A DNA stretch of 64,000 bases, taken from Tomocerus qinae. Lineage: Eukaryota; Arthropoda; Collembola; Entomobryomorpha; Tomoceridae. Where the stretch lies: positions 53,940,001 through 54,004,000 of the forward strand of contig CM034546.1 in assembly GCA_020055645.1 (NCBI GenBank), written 5' to 3'. This document shows positions 19,254 through 31,700 of this stretch, in pieces. The translations under genes and the position numbers were made by a program. The first letter of the stretch is position 1. Every line of letters starts with the position of its first letter. The notes under the pieces were generated by a model. That model saw only the letters and a program-made list of their open reading frames with translations. It was not told the origin of the DNA and did no database searches.

Positions 19254-21335
19254 ATGATTATTAAAGTAATAATAATCATTCCGTTCGTTTTTTATTTTTT
19301 AGGCACTGACGCAGCATTTTTTGAAACCTCGACCAAATTTCTAAGCATATTTAAAAGACATAATTGCGTTATCCATCTAATGGGAAACTTTTTATTTTCT
19401 TCACGAAAAATTTCCGAATCTCATTCCCAAGTAGACAGTCTTCTTCAGTTTTATTCAAATAATTCGATAATTATACATTCAATACGTTATCCACGAAAAC
19501 TAGAAAGTACAATAATTCCCACTGAAAGCGTGAAACATCAACTTTGTATTTTACTTATTGCGTTTTTTGACGATTTCCCCGTTCAAAAGAAATCTCAATC
19601 GGTTTTAAGTGGATATCTGGGTCAGCCATCGTTTCAAAAACAAAACCCACAATTTGTACTACTGCTGACTAATGCCAATATATTTACAAAGTCTATGCCA
19701 TCACCTCTATCAATTAAAATTATAGAGAATACACTGAATAAATTACCGTCAATTGCACAGACGTCAAAATATTTTGTAATTGGTAATAACAGTGATGGAT
19801 TTATGCTGAATATGTACACTTTTACGGATCACATCAATGATAAATTACTACTTATAAAAGTGACTGTTGAAACGGATCTGACAGCACTGGATTTATTATG
19901 GAAAACTACCCACAAGAACTTAATGGGTTCCATCATTGTGACACAAAGTTTATTTTTACATCAACAGCATCCAAATGATTGTGATTTAAATGTTTTAACT
20001 CGACTTGCAAGGCTTTGTTCGTTAAGATTGTTAATCAAGAAAATGAATTTCACTTTGTTTTTAAGTAATAGACCTTTGGCAAGATTTTTTGGTGACATTA
20101 ATTTTGGAATCATGAACGGTAATTTTATAAGAGCTATGTTCATGATCCCTAGACCGACGCTCACTTGGTTGGTACATAATTCAGAATACAAACAATTCAA
20201 TTTTATAGTTTTCGTTGATATGCAGTCTGCTAACGTTTCTGCATTATGGAAAGCATTTGATTTTGGGACTTGGATGATGTACATTAGTATACTATTTTTA
20301 TTCTCCGCAGCTGTCCTTTTAATGTTATCAATTTCGGAGATCTACAAAGGAAAAACTCTAAAAACGAATACATTTCTGTCAGTTTACGCACTTTTCTTGG
20401 AACAGAGTCCAACTGAATATGATATATTGTACAAAAGTCAAATTAACAGAAAGCCTTTATATTTTCTTGCATTTTGTTTATTCTTCATAGCTATTATAAA
20501 TAATATTTATAAAGGTGAAGTGTACACTTACTTAACAACTTATGATGTGCCTATCGTTCCGGAAACTCTTCGTGAGCTCCTTGAAAAAAAAATGTTGCTG
20601 CTAACTTTTACCTTTCATTTGCATTATAAAATACCTTATTCCACGTTAAAAGATATTGCCATTCCAAGCATAACGAGCGATATGTCACAGATTCAAGACA
20701 AGGAATTTTTTTGGGAACTTGATAGAAATTTGAATTTTATCAAGATGAGTCCTCGTGAATTTGTTTACCGATATATTAAAAAACCAAAATTTGCACTTGA
20801 TCAATCTAACATTACAATTCCCAAAGAATTTGCCATTTTAGATGAAGATCAACATTCACAGATTATGAAAGCATTAATGGCTCAGTATACCAGCTCCTTT
20901 GCCATTGAAAACAAACTAGACCACGATCAATTTACAACTCTCAGTGGTTGGTTTTCTACTAGAAATTACTTTTCCGAACTTTTTAAAATCATGCTCAGTT
21001 TTCTTCATGAATCTGGAATTCCTGAACGATGGATAAAATTGGAAAATGTGGAGACTCTAGTACATTCAAGTTATTTTATGGACAGAAATCTTTATGGCAG
21101 AGTACGAAGTAATGCTTTTGGTTACGTCCATATGGCCACCCGAGAGTACCTGGTGCAGCACCCTGAAGCGTCACCAACGGATCTTAATGGAACTAAATTT
21201 ATTTTTGCTATTTTAGGCGTAGGCTTAGCTGCTGCTTTCCTGGTGCTTTTGTACGAAAATTTCTATGTAAATAAACTATATTATCTTTGCATGCGATTAG
21301 AAAATAAAATACGACTTTGCTGCAATTGGTATTAG
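19254..21335 (+). CDS. divergent ionotropic receptor (IR), intronless
   Basis: 693 residues from the ATG at 19254; an upstream in-frame TTG at 19221 is not a plausible eukaryotic start. Residues 1-20 (MIIKVIIIIPFVFYFLGTDA) form a signal peptide. A poorly conserved extracellular region follows. The channel core shows the glutamate-receptor order: membrane segment 1 at about 338-361 (FGTWMMYISILFLFSAAVLL), a short pore-loop region with FLSVYALFLEQ at about 373-383, segment 2 at about 400-418 (PLYFLAFCLFFIAIINNIY) leading into KGEVYTYL (equivalent of the SYTANL region of classical members), then a second ligand-lobe segment and the last membrane helix at about 649-667 (FIFAILGVGLAAAFLVLLY). The Arg/Asp/Thr glutamate-binding residues of true glutamate receptors are not evident, as usual for divergent IRs. 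Likely a chemosensory ligand-gated cation channel in the plasma membrane of sensory neurons. A single exon is common in expanded divergent IR families. Confidence 0.85.
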   Translation: MIIKVIIIIPFVFYFLGTDAAFFETSTKFLSIFKRHNCVIHLMGNFLFSSRKISESHSQVDSLLQFYSNNSIIIHSIRYPRKLESTIIPTESVKHQLCILLIAFFDDFPVQKKSQSVLSGYLGQPSFQKQNPQFVLLLTNANIFTKSMPSPLSIKIIENTLNKLPSIAQTSKYFVIGNNSDGFMLNMYTFTDHINDKLLLIKVTVETDLTALDLLWKTTHKNLMGSIIVTQSLFLHQQHPNDCDLNVLTRLARLCSLRLLIKKMNFTLFLSNRPLARFFGDINFGIMNGNFIRAMFMIPRPTLTWLVHNSEYKQFNFIVFVDMQSANVSALWKAFDFGTWMMYISILFLFSAAVLLMLSISEIYKGKTLKTNTFLSVYALFLEQSPTEYDILYKSQINRKPLYFLAFCLFFIAIINNIYKGEVYTYLTTYDVPIVPETLRELLEKKMLLLTFTFHLHYKIPYSTLKDIAIPSITSDMSQIQDKEFFWELDRNLNFIKMSPREFVYRYIKKPKFALDQSNITIPKEFAILDEDQHSQIMKALMAQYTSSFAIENKLDHDQFTTLSGWFSTRNYFSELFKIMLSFLHESGIPERWIKLENVETLVHSSYFMDRNLYGRVRSNAFGYVHMATREYLVQHPEASPTDLNGTKFIFAILGVGLAAAFLVLLYENFYVNKLYYLCMRLENKIRLCCNWY

Positions 21336-21397
21336 TAGATCCCATGTTAAGTAATCAATATCAACATTTTATTACGAGTACATATACTTGTTTACAA

Positions 21398-21403
21398 AAT
21401 AAA
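21398..21403 (+). promoter_or_regulatory. poly(A) signal of the IR gene
   Basis: AATAAA 63 nt after the stop of the receptor gene; the first canonical hexamer in the 3' flank. Confidence 0.5.
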
Positions 21404-21619
21404 ATTAATTCACACTACTAGTGTATTTGATTCGTTATCTATAATTATTATAATAGCTAATATTGTTTTCTTTTTTAGATGTAAAATATTCTCATTAGTG
21501 CAAGATAATAAATTTCAAAGCATTGTTTGTAAAATATATCTAAAAAAGTAATATGAAGATTGTCTATAAGTATAAACCACTGCAACGACTACAACTACTT
21601 TTATAAAATAAAACTATAC

Positions 21620-23250
21620 GTACACTACTACATACATACAACTTGGATGAATATTTACCTGATAATTACATTTTCCCTACTTTATTTCATAATTTCAATG
21701 ATTTTCACTTTCATTACCAATAAACTGTGGCTCATTATTTTCATTATTTATGCTTTTGGTGAAGGATTAATACAAGCTTTTTGTGTACTGATGAATTGTG
21801 AATGAATATTTAATTAAATTTGGGTTTAATGAATTAATGATAATTGGTTGTAAGTTTTTTTTTACTTATTTGGTAAATATTTATAACAAGGCAGTTTTCA
21901 ACTTAAAAAATAAATAAAATAGGAATTCGTATGGCCGACACCTTTATTTTATATGAGATTTTGAAAATCAGGTTATCTAGGTTTGTATGGAATTTATGAC
22001 TAAGTATGGCAAAACTGAATATGTATGGTACACTTTTTTGTTGTTTGCAATGCAGTATAAATGTTATTAATTCGAAATGTCAATATTAATTAGTTGTTTG
22101 GAAATTAGTTTATAATATTTGCCTTAAAATACATGTACCCAAAGGTCACTAACAACAGTCATTCTGGGCTGACATTTACGACGGTAGTAGTAGAGGACGT
22201 TGACGCTTTGTTTTTTTAGGAACAGGAACATCAATTTTACTTTCAAAACAATGTAACACTGCACGTGAAGTAATGTCCTGATTAGCATCTAATAAGTCAG
22301 TTATAACCGTTTTTACCTAATAAAGGTTATAACTGACTTAAAACCTTAAAACCCATTTTACCGTCATCATGATAGTGATTAAATCCATTTACATTTTTAC
22401 TATTCATTCCTCCTGGCTATTACAGTTTCTAGGGTCGTATCGCATATTATATTTGTGTATGTCTCCCATACATATACATACTTCTATCCACATCCAAACA
22501 TTAGGCTCCTTTGAACACCATACCAGGTAAGACTAAATGACAATAATTTCGCCATACAGAATTAAGGTGTGTACCATACGACTTAATCGCACCCTATTTT
22601 TATCAAAGGTTATACCATATGGGAAGTAGAATTTTCTTAGGAACTAAAAATATTGTCATTTACACGTTGCCAGTTTTTATTAGTTTCAATTTGATGCTAT
22701 TGATGAAAATTGAGCAGCATTTGTACTAAAATAGATATATTTATATTAAATATTATTACAAATTTCAATACATTTTATTACCATAGTTAAAACAGATAAC
22801 AAATCAATGTTACATTCACAATTTTTGATTATTATATTTTTATTGTTCAATTTAACAATTTTACCATTACCAATTATCATTGCTTCAAATAATGAAAACA
22901 TTTGTTCGATTTTCTGCTAATGGGGTCGAAAAGTTAAAGTTACATGACCACGACTACTCTTTGACTCGGAGTACTTGCATCAAGTTTTTATATCCTAGTG
23001 CAACCGTCGAGGTATACAAAGGAGTCCGTGGGACTCAAAAAAATTAAAATATTGATTACTAATTACCAGAGTCACTCTATATTAAATTAGAAACTTGATT
23101 TTGTGCTTGAAAGTTCACTGGCAACAATTTATATTATGTCAATGAAAGTTCTACACATTAATAATTAATTACCAACACATTTATGAAATAAGTTATACGA
23201 TTAACTTGTGTTGAGTTATACCAAATAAGTCTATTTTTAAACATATTATT
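21620..23250. repeat. segment P, copy 2, interrupted by an inserted element
   Basis: Matches copy 3 (34090-35045) in two blocks, 21640-21905 and 22610-23250. Shared landmarks include CTTTGACTCGGAGT, GGAGTC(C)GTGGGACT, TTACCAGAGTCACTC, AAGTTCACTGGCAACAAT and ACCAAATAAGTC. About 700 bp between the blocks is absent from copies 1 and 3. It lies directly 3' of the receptor gene. Confidence 0.75.
21924..22587. mobile_element. insertion within segment P copy 2, weak inverted ends
   Basis: The extra DNA relative to copy 3 is bounded by AATTCGTATGGCCGACACC at the left and an inverted counterpart (GGTGTGTACCATACGACTTA) at the right, suggesting an old MITE. Inside is a perfect 16-bp-stem hairpin, TAAGTCAGTTATAACC, at 22293-22340. 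Confidence 0.4.
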
Positions 23251-26200
23251 ATGTTATGATGGATGCGTATCAAGAATCATTAATTGTATAAATACTCTAA
23301 AACATTTAATTTAAATAGAGTCATAAGAATAAATATATTATTTAAGAATAAATATAAATAGGTACATGGCCTAGAAATGCCATGCTATTATTTAAAGCAT
23401 AAAGTAAGAGAAATGGTAATGCATGTAAGATAGGGACAAAGTGTGTCCCATAATTCCTAAGTATAAACAAATAATGTGCTGACCCATCATCCCTGCGTGA
23501 CAAATACTCGAAGGAGCATTTGGATCACGTAAGACCGGATGAAAAGGTTCAGCATAAGAATTTTTATAATATAGATGTATAGACATGTAAGTGGGATATA
23601 AAAAGAGCAGATTGTAAAAAATAAGAAGAGATCAGTCGGGTAGATCTTGGAGAATAAGTTGCTTCTTTGTTTTCGTTTCTGTTTCTTTAACTATTACACA
23701 CATCACTTCTAAATCTTTCTACAAAAACAATTTGCTTAAAAGAGTCTTTAATATAAAACCAGCCGTAATTTGAGATACCGGGTAGTGAAGTCCCAGGTAT
23801 CAGTTCAATATCGTAGATATAGCCTAAAAATGTCAATTCAGGAGTTTGTGAATTAAAATGCGAAGACTGATACTTAAGCTATATTGGCGGAACAGGAAGA
23901 GACTTGGGTTAAAGAACGTTAGGTTTAAAGAAAATTTGGCGGATATAATTGAAAATGCAACACACATCCAAAGTACTCCGTCTATAAAAATAATTGACAA
24001 AGAAGCAAATCCTTTCAATAGGAAAGTGAAGGGAGGTTTGTACCTTCGTTCAAAAGCAAACACAATGAATTTGAAGTTAGGTTTATCTCTTAATCCGCTA
24101 TGGTCATCTCTACTAGATTCTATTATTTAGAATTCATAGTGACTAAAATTGATTGAAATTGTAACCTGGCTACCTACTATTTATGTTTACTATATATTTG
24201 TTAGAGAGTTTTTTGTATCAGTTCAAAATGGCATAATATTCCTCTTATCAATTAATATGTAATTGTAACGATAACTTTGGTTCCTGAAGATGACAAAAGA
24301 TTTTTGTCGAAAGCTAGTTTTTAATTTATAGCTTTTTTCCGTAAAAAATGAATCATGAAATCAATGAATCATAATTGCCAATATTAAACCGTGACACCTA
24401 TATTAGCTATTTGAGCCATTATGACTAATTTTCAGTAAATTTTGGCTAGGTTAATAAAATTTACCCATACAGCAAAATTATGCATACCAAAACATAATTG
24501 GTTCCGTAAAACAAGGAAGGGAGGAGAATTTACGGTTTACTTTACTTACGCCAATCATCATTGTGTTGTATCAACCACTTTCCAAAACCTCGAACAATAC
24601 ATTGAAAAACGAAAAAATTACAATACTAAAGTACAAAAAAGACGTGGGCCACATTAAACAATCCCTTAAAAGCTTAATCTAACCTGTCGCTGTGCCTTAA
24701 AAGATTTTTAAACTTTTTGCAATTTCAAAGCACCACTTCCCTTTATTTTTTATGGCTAATGATTTTCCCCTGTAATCTTATTTTTTACCTAGTGTAGTAT
24801 ATACACATAAATTTACAAATATTCACTTTTATTATGTTTCAATGATAATATTTAAGACACTAAATATGGAAAATTATAGCGTGTAATGAATAGGGATAAA
24901 TTGTATGCATAACTACCTCTAGAAACAAGACAATAAATCGCTGACCCAAGACTTTGTCTCATTCCTACGTGGTACGTGACAAATACTTTCTTAGGTATTG
25001 GGATCACGCAGAGACAGGATAAAGGAAGGTTCATAAAAGACAATTTTTATATATATGAAGCGAGTGTTTAATGTAGGCAGAGAAGGGGAAAAATAATGAA
25101 CAGTTGGTTTTGGGGTTGTGGACACGTTTCCAATGTTAATATATTATTTATCATTCATTCAGTTTCATAATACATACATAGAACTTCGGGCAAAACCGAA
25201 CCCGGGACAGAAAGATTAACTGTAGGGGTACTAGCCCGTGCAAGTAATTCCATATTAAGTGCTTCCTTGTTTTTATTTGGTTTGTAATTAAGCGTCTCAG
25301 TTCTAAGATCAATTTACGAAGTCAGATTAATTTAAGTTAAGATCGACGCTAATGATGCCATCGTAGTGAGAAACAAAGCAAAATAAAAAAATCGGTCGTT
25401 GCAAAAAAAGGGAGCAATCTCTACCGGTTACTCATCGCAGAAATATGCTGTGAATCGAAGTGTACTTACTCTCATCAAAACCACAATTTTTCTTAGTACC
25501 AAATATACATTGTTCCATAACTTCCCAGGCTATGTTAGTAAGTATGGTAAAAACCGAAAACAAAATTATATAAGAAAAACACTAAACGGAACTGCAAACA
25601 CAGGAAATGGAGGACAATAAAATGGAAAATACATAAAGAATACATTATCTACATATTCTCGTTATATCGTATTTATGATATTTAAAAGAAATAAATAAAT
25701 TAGTTGAGAATAAAATAAATGTTCATAAGCCGAAGATTCATTGCATAGAATAAATAGGCACATTACTAAGGAATGCCATGATATTATTTAAGGCATAGAG
25801 TAAGGAAAATGGAAGTACGTAAAGGCTAGGGAAAAATTGTGTCCCACAATTACTGTGTAAACCAAAACAATAAACTGCTGTGCTGACACATCATTCTGCG
25901 TGTCAAATACTTTCTTGAGTAGTGGCAGAATGAAGAAGGGTTGACGATTGAACGCAAAAAGATTGACTTGTCGCCCTTCGCTTTTTGGATATTTTTTACC
26001 TAATATCACTGCATAGTCGGTTTTAATTTCCCAAGTTGAACTTACGACCCCGGCCAAAACAACAAAACTACAGGGTATCAGTAGTCCTGTAGCAATTCAA
26101 TATTATCGTAACATTACCAAGCCTAGCAACAGGTAGCTTAATAATTATATTTGTCTTATCACAGCTATATCCGAACTAAAAGCCTATAGAAAGGATTGTG

Positions 26201-27606
26201 CATATAAGGCAGTCCTCAAATATGAAGAATGAGCTTAGGATACTAACCGGATATATCCCCTATGTATAACAGAAAACCCCTTGTTAGCCTGTGAACACAA
26301 CAAGGCAACATACAATTGCAAATGCACCATATAATCCAATCACCATTGGCTCATGAGATATACTCCATTGTATAACAATATTAAATAAAAAATATCGTCT
26401 CGGTAATTTTTCTCAAATCGGTAATTAAATTCTGGCATAGAATTGTGGTTTCTAAGCCTATAGATAATTTAATTTATCAAGCCTTATTTTTACTGACTAA
26501 ATTAGAAAGTAAAAACTAGTACAAAACTTTTGTGACACTGGTTGGGGAATCTAAAATTTATGACTTACTAAAAATTGCTAGTCAATGCAAAACTGTATAC
26601 AATGACTGAGAAACAAACTTACAAAATTCTTCCATGCTTCCACTTTGTTTGTAACAAATTGAAGCGTATTAGTACTCGATTACTCGATCGATTTGTGCCA
26701 TTGTTGTGAGAAACAATACGAAGTAAAGAACGGCTGCTCAGGGCAGGGAAATGTTGTAAAGCAAATTAACTTACTCTCATCAAAGCCACAATATTTCTTA
26801 ATACTACACATTGTTAATTTAACTTTCCAGATTCTGCCCGTAGGTAGTTGGGTAAATAATGATAAGAAAAATATATACAATAAAAAATTGTATACCGCAC
26901 AAATCTACAAAGAAATATTTAATAGAAATCCACAAATGATTTCTACATTTACTAACATATTTAGCTGATTATACCATTGTAAGCTTCAGATTCACATAAA
27001 ATGACACTCGATACAAACGTTGCCCCGAATTAGGCAACATTTTCATAGAATTTAGCATTGGTAATTTATGAATCAGGGTTATGTAGAATGCCATATACCA
27101 CTGCATACTTTACTGAGTATATAAATAATATTTGCTGACAGTATGCTAAATATCCTTTTCGACGACCGTTTGTTTATTTTAGTCACAAATTTTCAATACT
27201 AAAGCTACAACGCTTACAATACAGAAAAAATTTGTTTATATTAGGGTATTTAAGCAAATGAATCATGACAATACTCACTGTCATAATATTGTTATATTAC
27301 GATGAAAAAAATTCTAAGAGAATTCTAAGAGAATAAATATAAATAGGTACATGGCCTAGGAATGCCAAGTTATTATTTAAGATGTAGAATAAGATAAACG
27401 GTAGTACAAGATAGGGACAAAATATATCCTATCTTGTCATCGGTTTGGGATTTGTCTATCTTACACTGGTACGTCCAAATTTGTAGCAAAACTCGGGAAT
27501 AACACATGTTGACATCAATCAGTGGAAAAGGGTAAGTCACAGTATTACAATTAAGCCTCACGCACTTATCTGCTTAAGTATAATACAACCGCACAAATAT
27601 TATTAG
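23251..27606. repeat. diverged duplicated blocks without intact genes
   Basis: Two short sequence types recur in degraded form. Type 1 (about 23365-23590, 24850-25040, 25760-26050, 27345-27560) starts near GGAATGCCA, continues ATTATTTAAGGCATAGAGTA and ends with TGACAAATACT and GATCACG-like motifs. Type 2 (about 25340-25600 and 26680-26960) shares GTGAGAAACAA, ACTTACTCTCATCAAA and CCACAAT with (T)TTTCTTA. Short ORFs of 60-90 codons occur in both orientations (for example 24442-24657, 23858-24130, 25399-25620) but do not stay in a common frame between copies. Confidence 0.5.
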
Positions 27607-28722
27607 ACAGTAGGCGTGGAAGTGAAGGCTGCATTGTCCAACAACCACAGTGAACAAATAGTGATAAATGAAGGACCGATTGATTGGATGGAAACATCAG
27701 ACGATGACACATTGGATGAAAATATTTCTATGGAACTTGTTCAACCCGAATCGCCAATGGACATCGATTTTAAACCAATGGGAAACCGAATCGGTGTTCA
27801 ACGTAAATTGACCAACGATGACGAGACTGGTGTTATCGATACACAACAGACACAGATCTTCACTTACTGTCTTTCTATCGATAATCTAAACCATGTAGCC
27901 GTACCACGATTTTTCTCTGAAGAGAAACAAGAAATGTATGTAACATCAGTGTTGGCATACAGAAACAGAATCCCAATATCCGTCACAGACTTGCAAGATG
28001 AATCAGTTCGGACGACAATAGATATACCCTTAAATAATTTCCTTCCATTATCAAAGGATTTTGAAACTTTAAGAAATACACACGTGATGTTGGTGAAAAA
28101 ACATCTTTTGAAAACAATCAAAATATTCAATAAGTTGGAAAACAAAATTTCTTGGAATATCCCACACAAGTATTCAGACTACTCAAAGATGAAATCAACA
28201 ACAACGAATTTAGGCATTCTTCCACATGACGAAAATACTACACCCGGAATGATGAAGATTTAGGAGGAGCTACAAAATTATTTGGCAGAAAGAAAGGAGG
28301 GTGAGGATTTGTCAACTGTATTGTGGGGAGACGGACTGACAGCGGATAGAATCTATAGTGGACAGCTACACAGATTAACTTCAATTGAAAAGAAAGGAAA
28401 ATTAAATGATTTAGTTGCTGGTGTATCAAGATGGTACGAAAGGGTTCTTCATTTAACCGTTAGTATCAAATTTGAAGTCATAGTTGATTTGATGTTAATA
28501 TGGATAATTAAATGGATAATTAAAAATTATAATTTGTTTTAGGATTACATGAAGTTTTTGTACAACACCGAGACAAAAACTACGGGATTCGGGCCTTTGC
28601 AAAACTTGCGGTCCAGGTTCAAACACAGCAAAGTGACTTTGAATGTCAAGCAAGATTTTCACCATACTTACGACTTGCCTGCCTGTGCTGCATATATACT
28701 GCATTTACACAAGGGACGATAG
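27607..28722 (+). pseudogene. DUF6589-family gene, one in-frame stop
   Basis: The frame opens after a stop at 27604-27606, in an acceptor-like context (TTATTAG). It runs to a TAG at 28261-28263, continues in the same frame to a donor at 28459, and resumes after the 84-nt intron until TAG at 28720. The N-terminal about 70 residues are acidic (WMETSDDDTLDENISMEL). Then comes the family core: HKYSDYSKMKSTTTNLGIL with a DENTT motif, LWGDGLTADRI (family GDQLT-R), then a helix ending RWYERVLHLT. After splicing it continues DYMKFLYNTETKTTGFGPL with LRSRFKHSKV. Family resemblance spans both sides of the TAG, so the stop breaks a conserved region and is not intronic. DUF6589 has no proven function and occurs patchily in animals and fungi, sometimes in repetitive families. 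Upstream exons may exist; the conserved C-terminal part after HLHKG is missing. Confidence 0.65.
28459..28542 (+). other. 84-nt intron in the DUF6589 gene
   Basis: GTTAGT donor at 28459 and TTGTTTTAG acceptor at 28542, phase 0. The intron length is a multiple of three but ends in an in-frame TAG, so splicing is required. Removing it joins RVLHLT to DYMKFLYN, restoring family-like sequence. Confidence 0.65.
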
Positions 28723-31700
28723 ACGATATAATTAGTAGTGTAGTATACCATTTATCATATAATTACATACAAGGTTTCAATAGAAGCTGTACCTCAGAGG
28801 AATGAAGTTAGACGACACAATAGTTGGCAAGTTAAAAATTCACTTTTTCCACTTCTGGAGGACAAATGCTATGATTTTTCCTCCACTGCTTGGATAGGAT
28901 AAAAGGACTGCCATTGTTAACTAACATGGTGATTACAAGCAGGTGAATATGGAGGTGGAAAAAGTTAACTTTTAATTTGCCAACTCCCGCTTCGTCTAAC
29001 CTGTTACCATAAAGGAACCTTGACTTACATATAATATATTGCGCATTAATCAGCATAGCAAAGTTATTAGATTTATCCAAGAGAGATGTTATTGAAAAAG
29101 GCTTGAATGTCATTAATGAAATTAATTACCTAAACTAAATATCTAAAATCTAAACTAAATACTTTGAGAATGTTGATGTGACTAACATCTAGATCATAAT
29201 CATTTTTAATAAACTAAATATTTGCTTTAAGTGTCCTTACTATTATCCTGTCTAAAAATTACAGTTTCAATAAACATGTCTGCCAGTGACGATCTTTCCA
29301 GACCACCTCATTTTTGCTCTTTCTTTTCTCAACCCCATATTAGCCATATTACATTCGCCGGCTATATATTATATCCCATACACCAACTGAAATATATTAC
29401 ATCCACTAGCTATGACACTAAATCTATTTCTGTAACCAAGAAAAGAATTCGAAACAGCTTAAACAGACTCGCAAAAGCTCGAACAGATTCGAGAATACTC
29501 GAAAATTAGATACGAAATGTTGTATTATTACGTCACATTGATTGATGTGATTGAAAATTAAATTGTTTCTCCCAATTTGTAATTCAATATTTCTCAATAT
29601 GACAATATCTAGTCTGTTTTAAAAATATTTTGGGGGTGCTTAAGCACTCTTGTACCCCATTTAATTACGTTCTTGATGATAATTTCATTTTCACACACAA
29701 GTGCATTTTTAAATTGCACGATTGCACTGAGTAAACGCAAGTGACCGATATCGGATACTATACTGCACACAGTATTTCTTATTTTGTTGATAAAATAATA
29801 TTATAGCGTGTTAATAAATTTTGTATACTAATACACTACGGGTTATAATATTTAAAATTGAAAGACATTCAGTATTGTATGTATTGTTAAATGATATCTA
29901 TATCATTATATCAGCATCATTCATTATTAATAGATAGAGTATAATGTAATCATTCGTAACCATTTCCAAAATTACCAGCAGAATATGGCCTGTTAAAATT
30001 ATCAATATAAAGACGCAAATAGCTTTTATGATTTAAATGTAGATATTTAGGTAGGCAAAGTAATATCAATTAAATTCACCATGAAGAGGCATAATTATAG
30101 CTACTTTCAAAATATTATTTATAACATGACTAAAAAAATTACTGTTAGGAAAGGAGCGCGGAATTTTTTTTACAGACAGGCTTCTTTTAAAGATTTGAAA
30201 TCCGCGGATAATACGCTGAATACTCTCCACATAGCTAAAGAGTATATTATTATGTATTGTAAAATTAGATATAATACAAAACTTAAAATAAAAGACAGTT
30301 ATTACAGCGCACTAACCTGTAAACCTAGCCTGCGTATAATAATACTAAGAATGGGGCGCGTCGGGTGGTGTGGAGAGTGGAGACATGCTAGTTGCTTTAT
30401 ATAGGGTTGTTAACTAATGAGCATTAACGTACAAGCCGCCTGGAAACCAGAATCCATGGCACTGGCTTCGAATTTCCTTGATCGGATTCCCTCACAGGAA
30501 GAGTTTTTGTTTTTTATTATGATCCTTCAGCTTTTATTTTTCCATCGCTGAGACAAATTTAAAAAAACAATCTAAATACTTGTAAGTTTGTAATTAGTAA
30601 TTAGTAAATTAATCAAAGATTAACTCACCGACTGGAGGGTGCCCATTAACGGTCAAATTTGAATGTGTATCTTCTAACAGACACTAAAAGTGGAACAGTA
30701 TGGTTTAATAACAGCTCTTTTGACATCGGAGTCTGCAATAAATAATTCTTCAGCTCATGGGTTGCTTATAGATCTAAAACCAGTATCAAAAAAATTCAAT
30801 TAATAGAAGTTACCACTTTATATAAGGAGTAAATCATACAGTTTACTATAACTGGAAATGAACTGTAAATGACAAGAGAATATCCAGTTATTTTAGTAAT
30901 AGTATTTTGTCAAGGTGAATCGTTTAGTCTCAGAGTCAACAAATTGTTAGGAAATTCCTGCTCTAATTACTAATTATTATAGATTTCAATATTCGTACAT
31001 AAATACATAGAAAGAACCGTTCTTAGTTGAGTAAATTTACACTCAAAATATTATTACATAAACGTTGACCTTGGTTTTTAGTTTACATGCATTATAATCC
31101 TTAAAGGTATGCTTTTAACGTACATTCTAAAAAGTGTCATACGATCTAAAGTCACGTAAATAGTTTAAATTTACATAGCCATTTGTTTCGTAACAAAATA
31201 TTTTCGTATATTTCAGTTGTATGCAATAGACAAAAAATTCTAGAATATCATAAATTAGTCGTGTTAGTCAAAATAAATAAAAGTTTTACATACCAATTAA
31301 TTGAAGTGCTTAATTTCATGTTTATCCAAATCCTGGTCTCAAATAATTATGATCAAAGAAGAAATACTAAACAAGGTTTATAACAATGCATCACAAATGG
31401 TGAATTATTCTTAAAATGGCCGTTATAAACTAAACTACTCAACTGCTTCGAGAAAGCTTCATCATAGTTTCAGTCTCAGTGACTGTCTGGCTGTTGGTTT
31501 TGCTGATGCTGTGAAAGCTTGCATTTTTAAGTAAGGGTTCAGTGTATGGGCATTGTATTAAATATAAAATAGTGGTAAAACTAGGGAGAATGTTGACCAT
31601 CATTTGCTTGTGATTAATGTGGTCACGACCAATTGCCGTACAAAGAACTAGGTACGCTGTTGTAAGGAGACTTTAAATTAGGCATAAATATTATGGTACT

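Noticed and set aside
30081-30404. 107-codon ATG ORF
   Set aside because: No recognisable domain, signal peptide, splice context or duplicate keeping the frame. Length is reachable by chance in 64 kb of this composition, though a Lys-rich short protein is not excluded.
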